Part shown: positions 31,538 through 40,891 of the stretch, piece after piece
Layout of the letters: each line of letters opens with the position of its first letter
Position numbering within the stretch: the first letter of the stretch is position 1
Source: Magnetococcales bacterium
GTDB taxonomy: Bacteria; Pseudomonadota; Magnetococcia; Magnetococcales; Magnetaquicoccaceae
Length of the DNA stretch: 64,000 bases
Reading direction: 5' to 3'
Assembly (NCBI GenBank): GCA_015231375.1
Contig: JADGBT010000001.1
Location: 1 to 64,000, forward strand
Notes under the pieces: model-generated
Told to the model about the DNA's origin: nothing
Database searches by the model: none
Seen by the model: the letters and a program-made list of their open reading frames with translations, nothing else
Position numbers and translations under genes: made by a program

Positions 31538-34500
31538 TCAACGGGGGCGCAGGGTGGAGACCACCTTGAGCAGTCGGTTCTTGTCGATGGCGGGCACGCA
31601 ACTGACGAACCCGGCACGGGTGCAACGGTCTTCCAGCTCCGAGGAGATGGAGGAGGTGGTGGCGATCATGGGAATTTCCGCATGAGGCGTGCCATTCAGT
31701 TCGTTGGCCAGCTCGAATCCGTCCATGACCGGCATGTTGAGGTCGGTCACCAACAGATCGTAGTCGCTGCGGTTGAGCATGCTGATGGCGGCCTGGCCAT
31801 CTTCGGCCTGATCCACCTCGAAGCCCACCGAACTCAGATAGTTGCTGGTCAGTACCCGCAGGAACGGGGTGTCGTCCACCACCAGGGCGCGGAATCCCGA
31901 GCCTTCCACCTGCGGCGGCAGCCAGGGGGGACGGATGCCGGCCATCTCGAACACGGCGTTGACATCCGGGAACAGCACCACCCGGTCGTCGATCTGCGCC
32001 GAACCGAACAGGCCCGGAGCCTGAATGGCGCGACAATCCAGGTCGATGTTGGTTTCACGGGTGTCGAGGATGCGCGAGAAGATCAGGCCAGCCTGGATGT
32101 CCGGAATGTTGGGCACCACCATGCACAGGTTGAGATCCTCCTCTTCCTCGGAGTCGTTGCTGTTGCGCGACAGCCCCATGCCTTCGAGTCCCAGGACGTG
32201 ATCCGGGTAGATGGCCCGGAAGGTCTTGCCGTCGTAGCGCACATAGGGCAGTCCGCCGATGGTGTCGAGGAGTTTGGGGGAGATTTTCTCCACGCGCCGC
32301 ACCATGCTGTGGACGATACCCATGATGAGTCCGGTCCCGGTTTCCAGCAGGATGATGTTCTGTCTTTCCCGCAGCGCGGCCCGGCGTTCCTCGTCGAGGT
32401 CCATGCGGGTGGCCCGTTCCACGTTGCTGAAGTTGATCTGGGCCTGCTCCATGAGTCCGGCGTAGTCGATGATCAAGGAGACGCTGCCATCCCCCAGAAT
32501 GGTGGTGGCCGAGAAACAGGGGTTGTCCTTGAAGAAGGCGGGCAGCGGCTTCACCACGATCTCTTCGCTGTCGAGGACTTCATCCACCACCATGCCGAAC
32601 TCGTTGCCGCCTACGTTGAGGACCATCACATAGGCCACCAGGGTGTGGGGATCGCGGCGATCGGAGAGGGGGTCGGTGTGATGGATGCTGCTGCTGCTAT
32701 TGTTGTTGAGAGATGCCTCCTTGGCCTTGCGCATGGCGCCCCGGCGGTCGGAAAGCCGTTCCCGACGGTCGGGTTCCTGGCTGTCGGCGGGCCAGACGCG
32801 CGGGATGTTCAGCACCTCGGTGAGATCCACCAACGGCAGCAGCATGTTGCGCAGACGCAGCACCGGGGCGTTGCCGACGATTTCGATCTGCTGGGCCCGG
32901 TCGGACTCGGCCACCCGCACGATTTCCACCAGTCCGATCTCCGGAATGGCGAACCGCTGGTTGCCCGCCGACACGATCATGGCCGGAATGATGGCCAGGG
33001 TCAGCGGGAGCTTGAGAATGATGGTGGTCCCCTTGCCCACCTTGGAGAGAATCTGAACCGTGCCGCCGAGTTTTTCGATATTGGTGCGCACCACGTCCAT
33101 GCCCACGCCACGGCCCGAGACGTCGGAGATTTTCTTGGCCATGGAGAAGCCCGGCGCGAAGATGAGATCCAGTGCGTCCTCTTCGCTCATGGTGTCGGCC
33201 TGGCGTTCGGTGATCACGCCGCGTTCCAGCGCCTTGGCCTTGACCCGTTCCGCGTCGATGCCGCCACCGTCGTCGGCCAAGGAGATGTTCACCATGCCGT
33301 TTTCGTGATAGGCGGCCAGTTCCACCTGTCCGGCTTCGGGTTTGTTGTTGGCCAGACGGTCCTGGGGCATTTCGATGGCGTGGTCGGCCACGTTGCGGAT
33401 CATGTGGGTCAGGGGATCGGAGAGATGCTCGATCACCGACTTGTCCAGATCCACGTCGCCGCCGCGCAGCTCCAGATCGATCTTTTTGCCCAGCTTGTGG
33501 GCCAGATCCCGCACGATGCGCGGAAACTTGTTGAACACCACCGAAACCGGCTGCATGCGGGCCTGCATGACCCGTTCCTGGATGCGGCTGGTGATGGAGT
33601 CCAGATTCTGCACCAAAGGTCCGAAGTGGGGGAATTTGGCCTGCACCTCCACGGCGGCGCGGGAGAGCTGATTTCTGGCCAGCACCAGTTCCCCGGCGTT
33701 GTTGATCAGCTCGTCGAGCAAGGAGACGCTGACCCGCAGGGTCTCTTCCACCGTGGGACTGGAACTTTTGGTGGTCGGGGCGCCGGAGCGAGGCGTGGCG
33801 CTGCGCTTGGGCGTGGCGGCGTATTTGGGTTTCTTGAGGCGGGGGGTATGGGGACTTTTGGTCCGTTGACCGGAGTCGTCCTCGTCGTCGTCTTCTTCGT
33901 CTTCCTCGATGGTCTTGGGCTTGCTGGAGACCACGATCGGGCCGGAGGGCTTGCGGGCCGCAGTCGCCGCCTGGGCGGTCTGGGCCGCGCCGGCGGGCAG
34001 GGCCTGCTTCTGGATGTGATCCGGCGCCACCTGAAGCAGCGACAGCAGCAGATCGTCTTCCAAGACCGTGGAGAGCAGGATCGCCAGGGAGGAGGTTTCC
34101 AGGCCTTCCAGTTCCTTGTTGGACTGGAAGGCCGGATCCGTGGCCACGATGGAGCCGACCGACTCCATCAGGGATTTGCTGTTGTTGAACAGGTCGATGC
34201 GCTCGTCCTTGCCCGACGGCAGATCCAGGGTGATGGAGAAGAAGCGGCGACCATGGGTGACCGCCTCGGCCACGGCCTCTGGATGTTTTTGCAGGTCGAA
34301 GGTCTTGAGCACCACCTTTTTGGGCTCGGTGCCCGTCGGGGCCGCGTCGGCGGACTCTTCGGGATCGGCCTCGGGGGTCGGTTCGGGTTCCGGGGCGGGT
34401 TTGGGAGCCGGGGCGGCCAACACTTTCGGCGCCGCTCCTCCACCCATGCCGCTGCCTTCCAGGATGGCCTGGATGGTGGCGATCTGTTCGCTGGCGTCCA

Positions 34501-34837
34501 CGGCTTCGCTGGCCGACACGTCGTGGATCATGGTTTGCAGCTTGTCGAGCCCGGAGAGCAGGCTGTCCGTGACGGCTGGCGTCACCGACATGGACTTTTC
34601 TCGCACCTTGCCCAGCAGGTTCTCCATGGTGTGGCTTAGCTTGGTGATGCTGGAAAGCCCGAAGAAACCGGCGGAGCCTTTGATCGAGTGGACGCTGCGG
34701 AACAGCCGGTTGATGATTTCCGGGTCCGTGCCGTCGCCTCGCTCCTCCAGGGTCAGGAGATCCGGCTCGATGGTTTCCAAATGCTCGGTGGCTTCCTGCA
34801 CGAACATGCCCAATAGTTCATCATCTTCCTCGGCCAT
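31538..34837 (-). CDS. cheA: Hybrid chemotaxis histidine kinase CheA with tandem CheW-like domains and receiver
   Basis: The 1099-residue protein has these domains in order. The Hpt domain carries the phospho-His at residue 50 (RSVHSIKGSAGFFGL). A long Ala/Pro/Glu-rich region follows, then the dimerisation domain (LLDELINNAGELVLARNQLSR). The GHKL kinase has LTHMIRNVADHAIE, DDGGGID and SGRGVGMDVV. A first CheW domain is interrupted by a roughly 60-residue Ser/Asn/Arg-rich insertion, and a second CheW-like domain precedes a C-terminal receiver (about residues 980-1099). The receiver has VVDDTPF and VTDLNMPVMDG, but the usual K-P-I/F reads VPAIDK, so its conserved lysine may be lost. It is the first gene of the operon. 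Confidence 0.93.
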   Translation of the reverse strand: MAEEDDELLGMFVQEATEHLETIEPDLLTLEERGDGTDPEIINRLFRSVHSIKGSAGFFGLSSITKLSHTMENLLGKVREKSMSVTPAVTDSLLSGLDKLQTMIHDVSASEAVDASEQIATIQAILEGSGMGGGAAPKVLAAPAPKPAPEPEPTPEADPEESADAAPTGTEPKKVVLKTFDLQKHPEAVAEAVTHGRRFFSITLDLPSGKDERIDLFNNSKSLMESVGSIVATDPAFQSNKELEGLETSSLAILLSTVLEDDLLLSLLQVAPDHIQKQALPAGAAQTAQAATAARKPSGPIVVSSKPKTIEEDEEDDDEDDSGQRTKSPHTPRLKKPKYAATPKRSATPRSGAPTTKSSSPTVEETLRVSVSLLDELINNAGELVLARNQLSRAAVEVQAKFPHFGPLVQNLDSITSRIQERVMQARMQPVSVVFNKFPRIVRDLAHKLGKKIDLELRGGDVDLDKSVIEHLSDPLTHMIRNVADHAIEMPQDRLANNKPEAGQVELAAYHENGMVNISLADDGGGIDAERVKAKALERGVITERQADTMSEEDALDLIFAPGFSMAKKISDVSGRGVGMDVVRTNIEKLGGTVQILSKVGKGTTIILKLPLTLAIIPAMIVSAGNQRFAIPEIGLVEIVRVAESDRAQQIEIVGNAPVLRLRNMLLPLVDLTEVLNIPRVWPADSQEPDRRERLSDRRGAMRKAKEASLNNNSSSSIHHTDPLSDRRDPHTLVAYVMVLNVGGNEFGMVVDEVLDSEEIVVKPLPAFFKDNPCFSATTILGDGSVSLIIDYAGLMEQAQINFSNVERATRMDLDEERRAALRERQNIILLETGTGLIMGIVHSMVRRVEKISPKLLDTIGGLPYVRYDGKTFRAIYPDHVLGLEGMGLSRNSNDSEEEEDLNLCMVVPNIPDIQAGLIFSRILDTRETNIDLDCRAIQAPGLFGSAQIDDRVVLFPDVNAVFEMAGIRPPWLPPQVEGSGFRALVVDDTPFLRVLTSNYLSSVGFEVDQAEDGQAAISMLNRSDYDLLVTDLNMPVMDGFELANELNGTPHAEIPMIATTSSISSELEDRCTRAGFVSCVPAIDKNRLLKVVSTLRPR

Positions 34838-35254
34838 GACGACAATTTCCCCTGAACGCGCGACGCTTGTTACGGGTTGTTACGGACCGCACCCATGGAT
34901 GCGGACTTTTCCAGTGTATCGGGATTCCATCCGATAAATCAAGATGGACAAGGGGGCATTCCCCCACATGGACGTCTGGCCGCGTGAAAATGGATCGCGG
35001 CGAAAATTTCTATATCATTTTTGGAATGTTTCGGCTATGATTAACGCGCTTTGGATGCATTTTTCCCATTTACGCTATGTTACAAATGGGTCGCGGCCCT
35101 GGCGGAAGGGGGGATTCCCCTGGGCGCCACGTGTCGCGATGGGACGAAAGAGAGCGCGGTTATCGTTTTGGCCGGACTGCGCCAATGGGCGTTGTTCTCG
35201 TTTAAAATCATCTAGTAAAGACGGGCCATAGGGTCTGACAGGGAGAGTTGCACT
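34838..35254. other. Divergent intergenic region upstream of cheA and the 129-residue gene
   Basis: This 417-nt region must hold the promoter of the chemotaxis operon (minus) and of the small plus-strand gene. It contains an AT-rich patch at 34995-35045 and a partial palindrome (CCGCACCCATGGATGCGG, about 34889-34906) about 55 nt ahead of cheA. I could not assign a clear -35/-10 or sigma-54 site. No gene is seen. Confidence 0.5.
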
Positions 35255-35644
35255 ATGAACAAATCGGTCGTTTCGGAACTGATGCATGAGCCAGCCGTGG
35301 ACAACAACGATACCCATCTCTGGATGGCCGTCATGGATCGGGCGGTCCGTGATCTCGTGGCCCTGGAGCGGTATCGTCAGGATCCGGCCGTGATGGAGGA
35401 TCCGGTTTTTCGTTACGATTATCGTACCTTGCGGAAATGGTTCCACTCTTCCTCCATGGAGCCCGGCTCTTTCAACTGGATTTGTTCTTTGGTCAACATC
35501 GATCCCAAATGGGCCTTGAACCGTTTGGAAGAGCGTTTGAAAGTCTGTCTTGGACCAGCAAGCAAGAAACAAGCCGGACAATCCTGTCTGGACCTTCAGG
35601 ATTCTGACGATATCGATCTCGCCGCCATCGCCGCTGCCGCCTGA
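35255..35644 (+). CDS. Conserved-looking hypothetical protein, 129 residues
   Basis: I do not recognise this gene. The protein is soluble, with a helical middle (HLWMAVMDRAVRDLVALERYR) followed by YDYRTLRKWFHSSSMEPGSFNWICSLVNIDPKWALNRLEERLK. That segment reads like a small DNA- or protein-binding helical domain. The C-terminus is acidic, then Ala-rich. The start has GGGAGAG upstream. A strong terminator follows 89 nt after the stop, so it is probably a single-gene transcript, divergent from cheA. Its position suggests, but does not show, a role in motility control. Confidence 0.75.
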   Translation: MNKSVVSELMHEPAVDNNDTHLWMAVMDRAVRDLVALERYRQDPAVMEDPVFRYDYRTLRKWFHSSSMEPGSFNWICSLVNIDPKWALNRLEERLKVCLGPASKKQAGQSCLDLQDSDDIDLAAIAAAA

Positions 35645-35733
35645 TTTCCGAGGATTTGACGAGGCGTTTCCCCTTTCGGAATCCGACGCCGGCTTGAAAA
35701 GAAGAGATGACGTTTTCGACGCGCAGGATGGCA

Positions 35734-35773
35734 AGACGAAAAGACCGGGCCTTGGTGCCCGGTCTTTTCGTCT
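35734..35773 (+). terminator. Strong intrinsic terminator after the 129-residue gene
   Basis: A perfect 17-bp stem, AGACGAAAAGACCGGGC with GCCCGGTCTTTTCGTCT, has a 6-nt loop (CTTGGT). The stem contains GGGC at its top and the descending arm has TTTT. It lies between the hypothetical gene and the FabK-like gene. Confidence 0.85.
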
Positions 35774-35847
35774 CGTGAATGGAAGACTGTGCCGGGTCCG
35801 TGTTTCCCTCCTCCCTTAACACAGCAGACCTTTTTGGAGAATTGACG

Positions 35848-36834
35848 ATGATGACCACTGCGACGGTTCCGGACTCCTGGCGGCGGGGCATGGCGTTTCT
35901 CGGTGTCGAGCATGCCGTGATGGGGGGGGCCATGTCCTGGCTTTCCGAACGTCATCTGGTGGCGGCCATCTCGGATGCCGGGGGGTTCGGTGTGCTGGCC
36001 ACGGGCAGTATGCCGGTGGAGTTGGCGCGGGAGGAGGTGCGCGGGGTTCGGGCTTTGACCGACAAGCCGTTCGGCATCAATCTGATCGTCATGAATCCGG
36101 CCTTGCCGGAGTTCGTGAACATGGTCATCGAAGAACGGGTAAGCCATTGTGTGCTGGCCGGTGGGCTTCCGGGTCGTGAGACCGTCGATGCGTTGCGTGG
36201 CGCCGGGGTCAAGGTGATCCTGTTCGCTCCTTCCTTGGCGTTGGCCAAGCGGTTGATCCAGCGGGGGGCCGACGCCCTGATCATCGAAGGCCACGAGGCG
36301 GGAGGCCATGTGGGACCGGTCTCCACGCTGGTTTTGGCCCAGGAGATCCTGCCGCACATCTCGGAGGTGCCGGTGTTTGTGGCCGGAGGCATCGCCGATG
36401 GGGCCACCACGGCGGCCATGGTCGCTCTGGGGGCGGCGGGGGTGCAGGTGGGTACCCGGTTCGTCTGCGCCACGGAGTGCGTGGCCCATGAAAAATTCAA
36501 GCAGCGTTTCATCCAGGCCCAGGCGCGGGACGCGGTGGTGACGGTGCAGTTCGATCCGGTGCTGCCGGTGATTCCGGTGCGCGCCTTGTTCAACAAGGGG
36601 ACCGAGCAGTTCAACCGGTTGCAGTTGGCATTGGTCCAGGAGGTGAAGGAGGGCCGCAAGGCGCGCGCCGCAGCCCAACTGGAGCTGGAACACTTCTGGG
36701 CCGGCGCCTTGCGTCGCGCCGCCATCGACGGGGACGTGGAACACGGTTCGGTGATGGCCGGTCAGAGCGTGGGCATGGTGCGTGCCATCCAGCCGGCGGC
36801 GGAGATCGTGCGGGAGTTGGTGGAGCGGTTGTGA
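35848..36834 (+). CDS. FMN-dependent enoyl-ACP reductase II (FabK)-like / nitronate monooxygenase superfamily protein
   Basis: This is a 328-residue TIM-barrel flavoprotein. Similarity is closer to FabK than to classical nitronate monooxygenase: SWLSERHLVAAISDAGGFGVL, LTDKPFGINLIVMNP, GADALIIEGHEAGGHVG, VFVAGGIADGATTAAMVALGAAGVQVGTRFV, and a FabK-like end (AGALRRAAIDGDVEHGSVMAGQSVGMV). FabK performs the last reduction of fatty-acid elongation, so this could be the alternative enoyl reductase or an enzyme of unknown substrate. ATG 35848 has TTGGAGAATTG upstream. It is preceded by a terminator, so it is independently expressed. Confidence 0.82.
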   Translation: MMTTATVPDSWRRGMAFLGVEHAVMGGAMSWLSERHLVAAISDAGGFGVLATGSMPVELAREEVRGVRALTDKPFGINLIVMNPALPEFVNMVIEERVSHCVLAGGLPGRETVDALRGAGVKVILFAPSLALAKRLIQRGADALIIEGHEAGGHVGPVSTLVLAQEILPHISEVPVFVAGGIADGATTAAMVALGAAGVQVGTRFVCATECVAHEKFKQRFIQAQARDAVVTVQFDPVLPVIPVRALFNKGTEQFNRLQLALVQEVKEGRKARAAAQLELEHFWAGALRRAAIDGDVEHGSVMAGQSVGMVRAIQPAAEIVRELVERL

Positions 36835-37162
36835 ATTCAAGTCGGGTGCTTGCGTGATGTTTTTTCGGTAAAGACGCCAACATGGAAGAAGTGTGAATCA
36901 TTATTCTTCTGTTTCCGATTCTTAAGAGTCTGACTGCGTGTGCCTGAAGGTTGGAGCCTGGTCGGAATGGTCGGCTCGGCAAAACCCGCGCTTCCGGTGC
37001 GGGCAGAAAATGCCCGGTGTGGAGCATCTTGCCTGGCGAAGAGGAGGAGGCGGGAAACAGGAGCGGCAGGGGAATTGGGTTGTCGATGTGGCATGATACT
37101 TGAATATAATGGAGTTGGATACTACGTTTTTTGGTGCCAACTCCATTGTCGAGAGCCTTGCC
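36835..37162. other. Intergenic region upstream of fliK
   Basis: This 328-nt gap shows a TATAAT hexamer at 37105-37110 with TTGTCG at 37080-37085 (19-nt spacing), a possible vegetative-type promoter for fliK. A short inverted repeat, GGAGTTGG/CCAACTCC, lies at 37111-37118 and 37137-37144 in the putative leader. Nothing else was recognised. Confidence 0.4.
37080..37110 (+). promoter_or_regulatory. Possible promoter of the fliK-flgDE group
   Basis: TTGTCG (37080-37085) and TATAAT (37105-37110) are spaced 19 nt, which is long for sigma-70. The perfect -10 hexamer overlaps an upstream in-frame ATG of fliK and supports translation from ATG 37163. An overlapping TGGCATG-N4-TTGAA resembles sigma-54 sites but lacks the GC at -12. 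Confidence 0.35.
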
Positions 37163-38497
37163 ATGACCCTGTTGAAGATGTCCATGCCCCAAGTGGAGAT
37201 GCGTCCGCCCGCCAGCGCGGAGCGTACAACGGTCACCAAGTCCGCCGAGGAGGCGAGTGCCCGCCATTTCGAGAAGGCATTGCAACGGGCCGGGGCCCGC
37301 AAGTCCGTTGCCGGAGCGGATGAGAGTCCACCCGAACCGGCGCGTTCTCGTTCCGAGGTGGACGAGTCGGAACAACGTGCCGCCACGGTTTGTGAATCCC
37401 GCGAGGCGCGTGCATCCGGCGAGGCCCGTGAGGCGCAAGACGCCCAGGAGTCGCGGGAAGCGCGGGATCCCCGTGGTGTCGCGGCCGAAACCGAAACCGC
37501 CGCGCAAGGTGCTACCTCGGAAGAGGAGTCCGTGGCCGCCGGGCTGGGCGAAGAGAAGCCGTTGCCAGAACAGGCCGGGCCTCCGGGAAAATCCCGTTCC
37601 AACCGGAAGAAAGGGGATGAAGTCTGGATGGCCATGCCTCATGGCGTGTTGATCGCTCCTGTGGCGGGTCAGATGTCGGCGCTGTCCGGCGTCACTCCGG
37701 AAGGCGGCGCGGCACCGGGTTCCGCCAATATCCCGTCACTGCCGGGTCAGGGGATGGCGCCCGGTCAACCCAATCCGACCGGACAGGCTCCCCTGCCTCC
37801 GGGTCAAGCTCCCGTTCACGAATTCGCTTTGCCTCCTTCCCCGGCTCAGCGGCTCGCCGAGACCATGGGCACCCGTGGCATGACCCGGCCCGAAGCCGCT
37901 TTGTCGCCATCCTTGAGCTCCGGCGACGACAAGAACGATTTCGCTTTTGCCATGCGTCTGGTTTCCGACGGCAGCCGCGCCACGGCGGGCAAGCCGGGAC
38001 TCACCGCCCAGACCCCTCTTTCGACCAATTCTCCGACTTTTGCCGATGATCTGGCCGACGAAGTGGGACGGTTGCGGGTCATTTCCCGTCCGGGCGGCGC
38101 GGAACAGGTGCGCATTACCCTGCATCCGCGTGATCTGGGCGGACTGGACATGCGGCTGGTGGTGGACGAGGAGCGGCAGGTCCATTTGATGATCACGGCG
38201 GAGTCGGAAACGACGCGCGATCTGTTGAACCGTCAAATGCCCCAGTTGCGCGAGGCCCTGGCCCGCCAGAATCTGGAAATGGGGGAGGTGGTGGTCCATG
38301 TGGACGATGGTCGCGGCGGCGGCGATACGGCCCCGGAATGGGGATTCCAGGGGGGCAATCCGGCGGACGACGAACGACAGGAATCCCGGATCTGGTGGGG
38401 CGGACGGGGAAATGAGAGCGGGGAGGGGGTGTTGGATCCGTCGCATCCGCCGCCTGCCGCGAGCGGTGGCGCTTCGGGTTTGAGTCTTTTTGCCTGA
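37163..38497 (+). CDS. fliK: Flagellar hook-length control protein FliK
   Basis: The 444-residue protein has a long, low-complexity Glu/Arg/Ala then Pro/Gly-rich N-terminal region and a C-terminal Flg_hook domain. That domain has VRITLHPRDLGGLDMRLVVDEERQVHLMITAESETTRDLLNRQMPQLREAL, the export-switching part. FliK measures hook length and switches the secretion specificity of FlhB. The start is uncertain: ATG 37163 (GAGAG upstream) is preferred to ATG 37109, which overlaps a TATAAT box. flgD and flgE follow. Confidence 0.9.
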   Translation: MTLLKMSMPQVEMRPPASAERTTVTKSAEEASARHFEKALQRAGARKSVAGADESPPEPARSRSEVDESEQRAATVCESREARASGEAREAQDAQESREARDPRGVAAETETAAQGATSEEESVAAGLGEEKPLPEQAGPPGKSRSNRKKGDEVWMAMPHGVLIAPVAGQMSALSGVTPEGGAAPGSANIPSLPGQGMAPGQPNPTGQAPLPPGQAPVHEFALPPSPAQRLAETMGTRGMTRPEAALSPSLSSGDDKNDFAFAMRLVSDGSRATAGKPGLTAQTPLSTNSPTFADDLADEVGRLRVISRPGGAEQVRITLHPRDLGGLDMRLVVDEERQVHLMITAESETTRDLLNRQMPQLREALARQNLEMGEVVVHVDDGRGGGDTAPEWGFQGGNPADDERQESRIWWGGRGNESGEGVLDPSHPPPAASGGASGLSLFA

Positions 38498-38617
38498 TCG
38501 ACCGCGCAAGACGCGATTTTGGCGCGAAATGTGAATGAAACAGGTGCAGGGTCGATGACCGCTTCAGGCGGGAACCGACGCTGACATGGGTTCCGACGAC
38601 AGATGGGAGTATGGACG

Positions 38618-39277
38618 ATGAGCAGCACAAGTGGAGTATATGGCAGCATCCCTGTGGTGGACACCACCTCGACCAAGTACGCCCAGACCACTCAGGACGC
38701 CGATCAGTTGCGGGTTGATTTCTTGAAACTGCTGACCGCGCAATTGCAGTATCAAGATCCGATGAAGCCGGTGGAAAACACCGAATTCACCAGTCAGATG
38801 GCCCAGTTCACCGGTCTGAACGAACAGCAGAAGAGCAATCAACTGCTGGAACAACTGGTGAAATCCCAGAATGTCGGTCAGATGAATCAGGCGGTCTCCT
38901 ACATCGGCAAGGTGGCGGTGGTGGAGGGCGACACCATGAGCATGGCCAGCGGCGAGGGGACCATTCGTTTTGACATGCCCCAGGCCGGAGCTGCGGCCAT
39001 CGACTTGCTGGATGAGACCGGTCAGGTGGTCAAGAGCATCCCGGCGCAAGCGTTCGAGCGTGGCACTCAAAGCTACACGATTCGCGACACGGCCATCGCG
39101 AACGGCAGTTATCGGTTTTCCGTCACCCGACAGGATTCGGATGGGAACGCGGTCGCGGTTTCCACCCTGGAGTCCGGTGTGGTGAAGGCGGTGATCAACG
39201 ATACCTCTGGCGTCATCCTGGAAATGAACGGGCGGCGAGTCAATCTGGCCGACGTGCGCCAGGTCGAACAGGGATAG
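38618..39277 (+). CDS. flgD: Flagellar hook assembly (capping) protein FlgD
   Basis: The 219-residue protein has the conserved FlgD N-terminus (DFLKLLTAQLQYQDPMKPVENTEFTSQMAQFTGLNEQ), needed for export and cap formation. A C-terminal FLG/Ig-like pair follows (IDLLDETGQVVKSI, NGSYRFSVTRQDSDGN). FlgD caps the growing hook while FlgE is added. ATG 38618 has GGGAG 7 nt upstream. Confidence 0.95.
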   Translation: MSSTSGVYGSIPVVDTTSTKYAQTTQDADQLRVDFLKLLTAQLQYQDPMKPVENTEFTSQMAQFTGLNEQQKSNQLLEQLVKSQNVGQMNQAVSYIGKVAVVEGDTMSMASGEGTIRFDMPQAGAAAIDLLDETGQVVKSIPAQAFERGTQSYTIRDTAIANGSYRFSVTRQDSDGNAVAVSTLESGVVKAVINDTSGVILEMNGRRVNLADVRQVEQG

Positions 39278-39334
39278 CATTCCTAACCTTAATTACAAGA
39301 GACCTCGCGGGTCCATTGTCCACGGAGAGCTGTT

Positions 39335-40786
39335 ATGTCCATCATGCAAGCGATGTATTCCGGATCAAGCGCCTTGATCAACTTCGGCGAGGCCATGACC
39401 GTGATCGGCAACAACCTGGCCAACGCCAATACCACGGCCTTCAAGGCGAGCACCTCCTCGTTCGAGGATGTGCTGGTCCAGTCTGTGGGGAGCACCGGAT
39501 CCGGCGCCCAGAAGCAGGTCGGTACGGGTGTGGGTCTGGCCGACATCACCCAGAACATGTCCCAGGGCGCGTTTCTTTCCACTGCCAGCGTGACGGACCT
39601 CTCCATCGACGGCAAGGGGTTCTTCATGGTGAAGGATCCGGCCTTGAGCACGAAGCTGGATGTGTCGGGTCGTCCCATGGACACCTTCTATACCCGGGCC
39701 GGTTCCTTCCGCAAGGACATCAAGGGGGATCTGGTGAACTCCAGCGGTTTGGTGATCCAGGGATGGGAGTTGGACGTGGATGGCAACCAGAAGGCGGGTG
39801 GTCTGACGGGAATCAATATCTCCACAGCCAGCAATGCCGATCCCATGCCCACCAGCAAGGCGGTGGTCGGCGTCAATCTGGATTCCAATACTGTGGCCAA
39901 GAGTGATGATTTGATCTACAGCGCCACCGATCCGGCCACCTATGATTTTTCCACCTCGATCCGTGTTTACGATTCGCGCGGCAAGGGTCACAATGTGGAG
40001 ATCCAGTTCCGCAAGCTCAACACCACGGACGACAATACCTGGGCGTGGCATGCGGTCACCGATGAGGCGGGTACCGGAGAGTTGAAGGCGGTCGATCTGA
40101 CTGCCACCAATGTCAAGGATACTCCGGCCAATGCCACCTACACGGCGGGTCAATTGAAGTTCAACTCTATGGGCAAGCTCGAAAGCGAAGGTTCCACCCC
40201 GTTGCTGTTCAACTTCAGCGGCGCCGAACCCCAGGAGATCCTGTTTGACTTTGGGGATGCCATTGGTGCCAAGGCCGACTCCACCAATGACTTTTCCAAA
40301 AAGACCCTGGATGTGCTGTATGGCGCCGGCACCGTGGCCGAGGATACCGACAACACCGGTGGCGAGGGGAGTATTCAGGTTTCCAGCGGTTTCGCCACCT
40401 TGCGTTTGAGCCAGGATGGTTTCCCCTCCGGCTTCCTGGACAAGCTGGCGGTCAACCAGGATGGCATCCTCAGCGGATATTACACCAACGGACAGACCAA
40501 GCAGTTGTTCCAGGTCGCGCTGGTGGACTTCAACGACGAGTTGGCCCTGGAGCAGGCGGGTTCCAATCTTTACAAAGAGACCGTCAATTCAGGACTGCCG
40601 CGTGTGGGCACGGCCCAGTCTGGACGGTTGGGAAGCATTCTGTCCAACTCCCTGGAGCAGTCCAACGTGGACATGTCCGCCGAGTTCGTGCGCATGATCA
40701 CCACGCAGCGCGGATTCCAGGCCAACTCCCGCATCGTTTCGGTCACGGACGGCATGCTGGAGGAGTTGATCTCCTTGAAGCGGTGA
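39335..40786 (+). CDS. flgE: Flagellar hook protein FlgE
   Basis: The 483-residue protein begins with the rod/hook signature (MYSGSSALINFGEAMTVIGNNLANANTTAFKAS). It ends with SNVDMSAEFVRMITTQRGFQANSRIVSVTDGMLEELISLKR, the conserved coiled C-terminus. The central region is the variable D1/D2 domains. It forms the universal joint between rod and filament. GGAGAG precedes the ATG. Confidence 0.96.
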   Translation: MSIMQAMYSGSSALINFGEAMTVIGNNLANANTTAFKASTSSFEDVLVQSVGSTGSGAQKQVGTGVGLADITQNMSQGAFLSTASVTDLSIDGKGFFMVKDPALSTKLDVSGRPMDTFYTRAGSFRKDIKGDLVNSSGLVIQGWELDVDGNQKAGGLTGINISTASNADPMPTSKAVVGVNLDSNTVAKSDDLIYSATDPATYDFSTSIRVYDSRGKGHNVEIQFRKLNTTDDNTWAWHAVTDEAGTGELKAVDLTATNVKDTPANATYTAGQLKFNSMGKLESEGSTPLLFNFSGAEPQEILFDFGDAIGAKADSTNDFSKKTLDVLYGAGTVAEDTDNTGGEGSIQVSSGFATLRLSQDGFPSGFLDKLAVNQDGILSGYYTNGQTKQLFQVALVDFNDELALEQAGSNLYKETVNSGLPRVGTAQSGRLGSILSNSLEQSNVDMSAEFVRMITTQRGFQANSRIVSVTDGMLEELISLKR

Positions 40787-40891
40787 TGATGGTTTTTTTG
40801 CCCCACGGGTAAAAAGGCTTTGTGCATGGCGCTGCGGTTTGTTAACTTGAAACCGATCCCAACAATCGGTACGAAATAAAGGAAGGGTCTC

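Noticed and set aside
31682-34639. 985-codon plus-strand open frame opposite cheA
   Set aside because: The antisense frame is dominated by His, Gly and Val and has no domain. CheA on the other strand is fully supported by motifs.
37089-37103. Sigma-54-like promoter before fliK
   Set aside because: TGGCATG-N4-TTGAA has the -24 GG but not the required GC at -12. A TATAAT box a few bases downstream is an equally good or better candidate.
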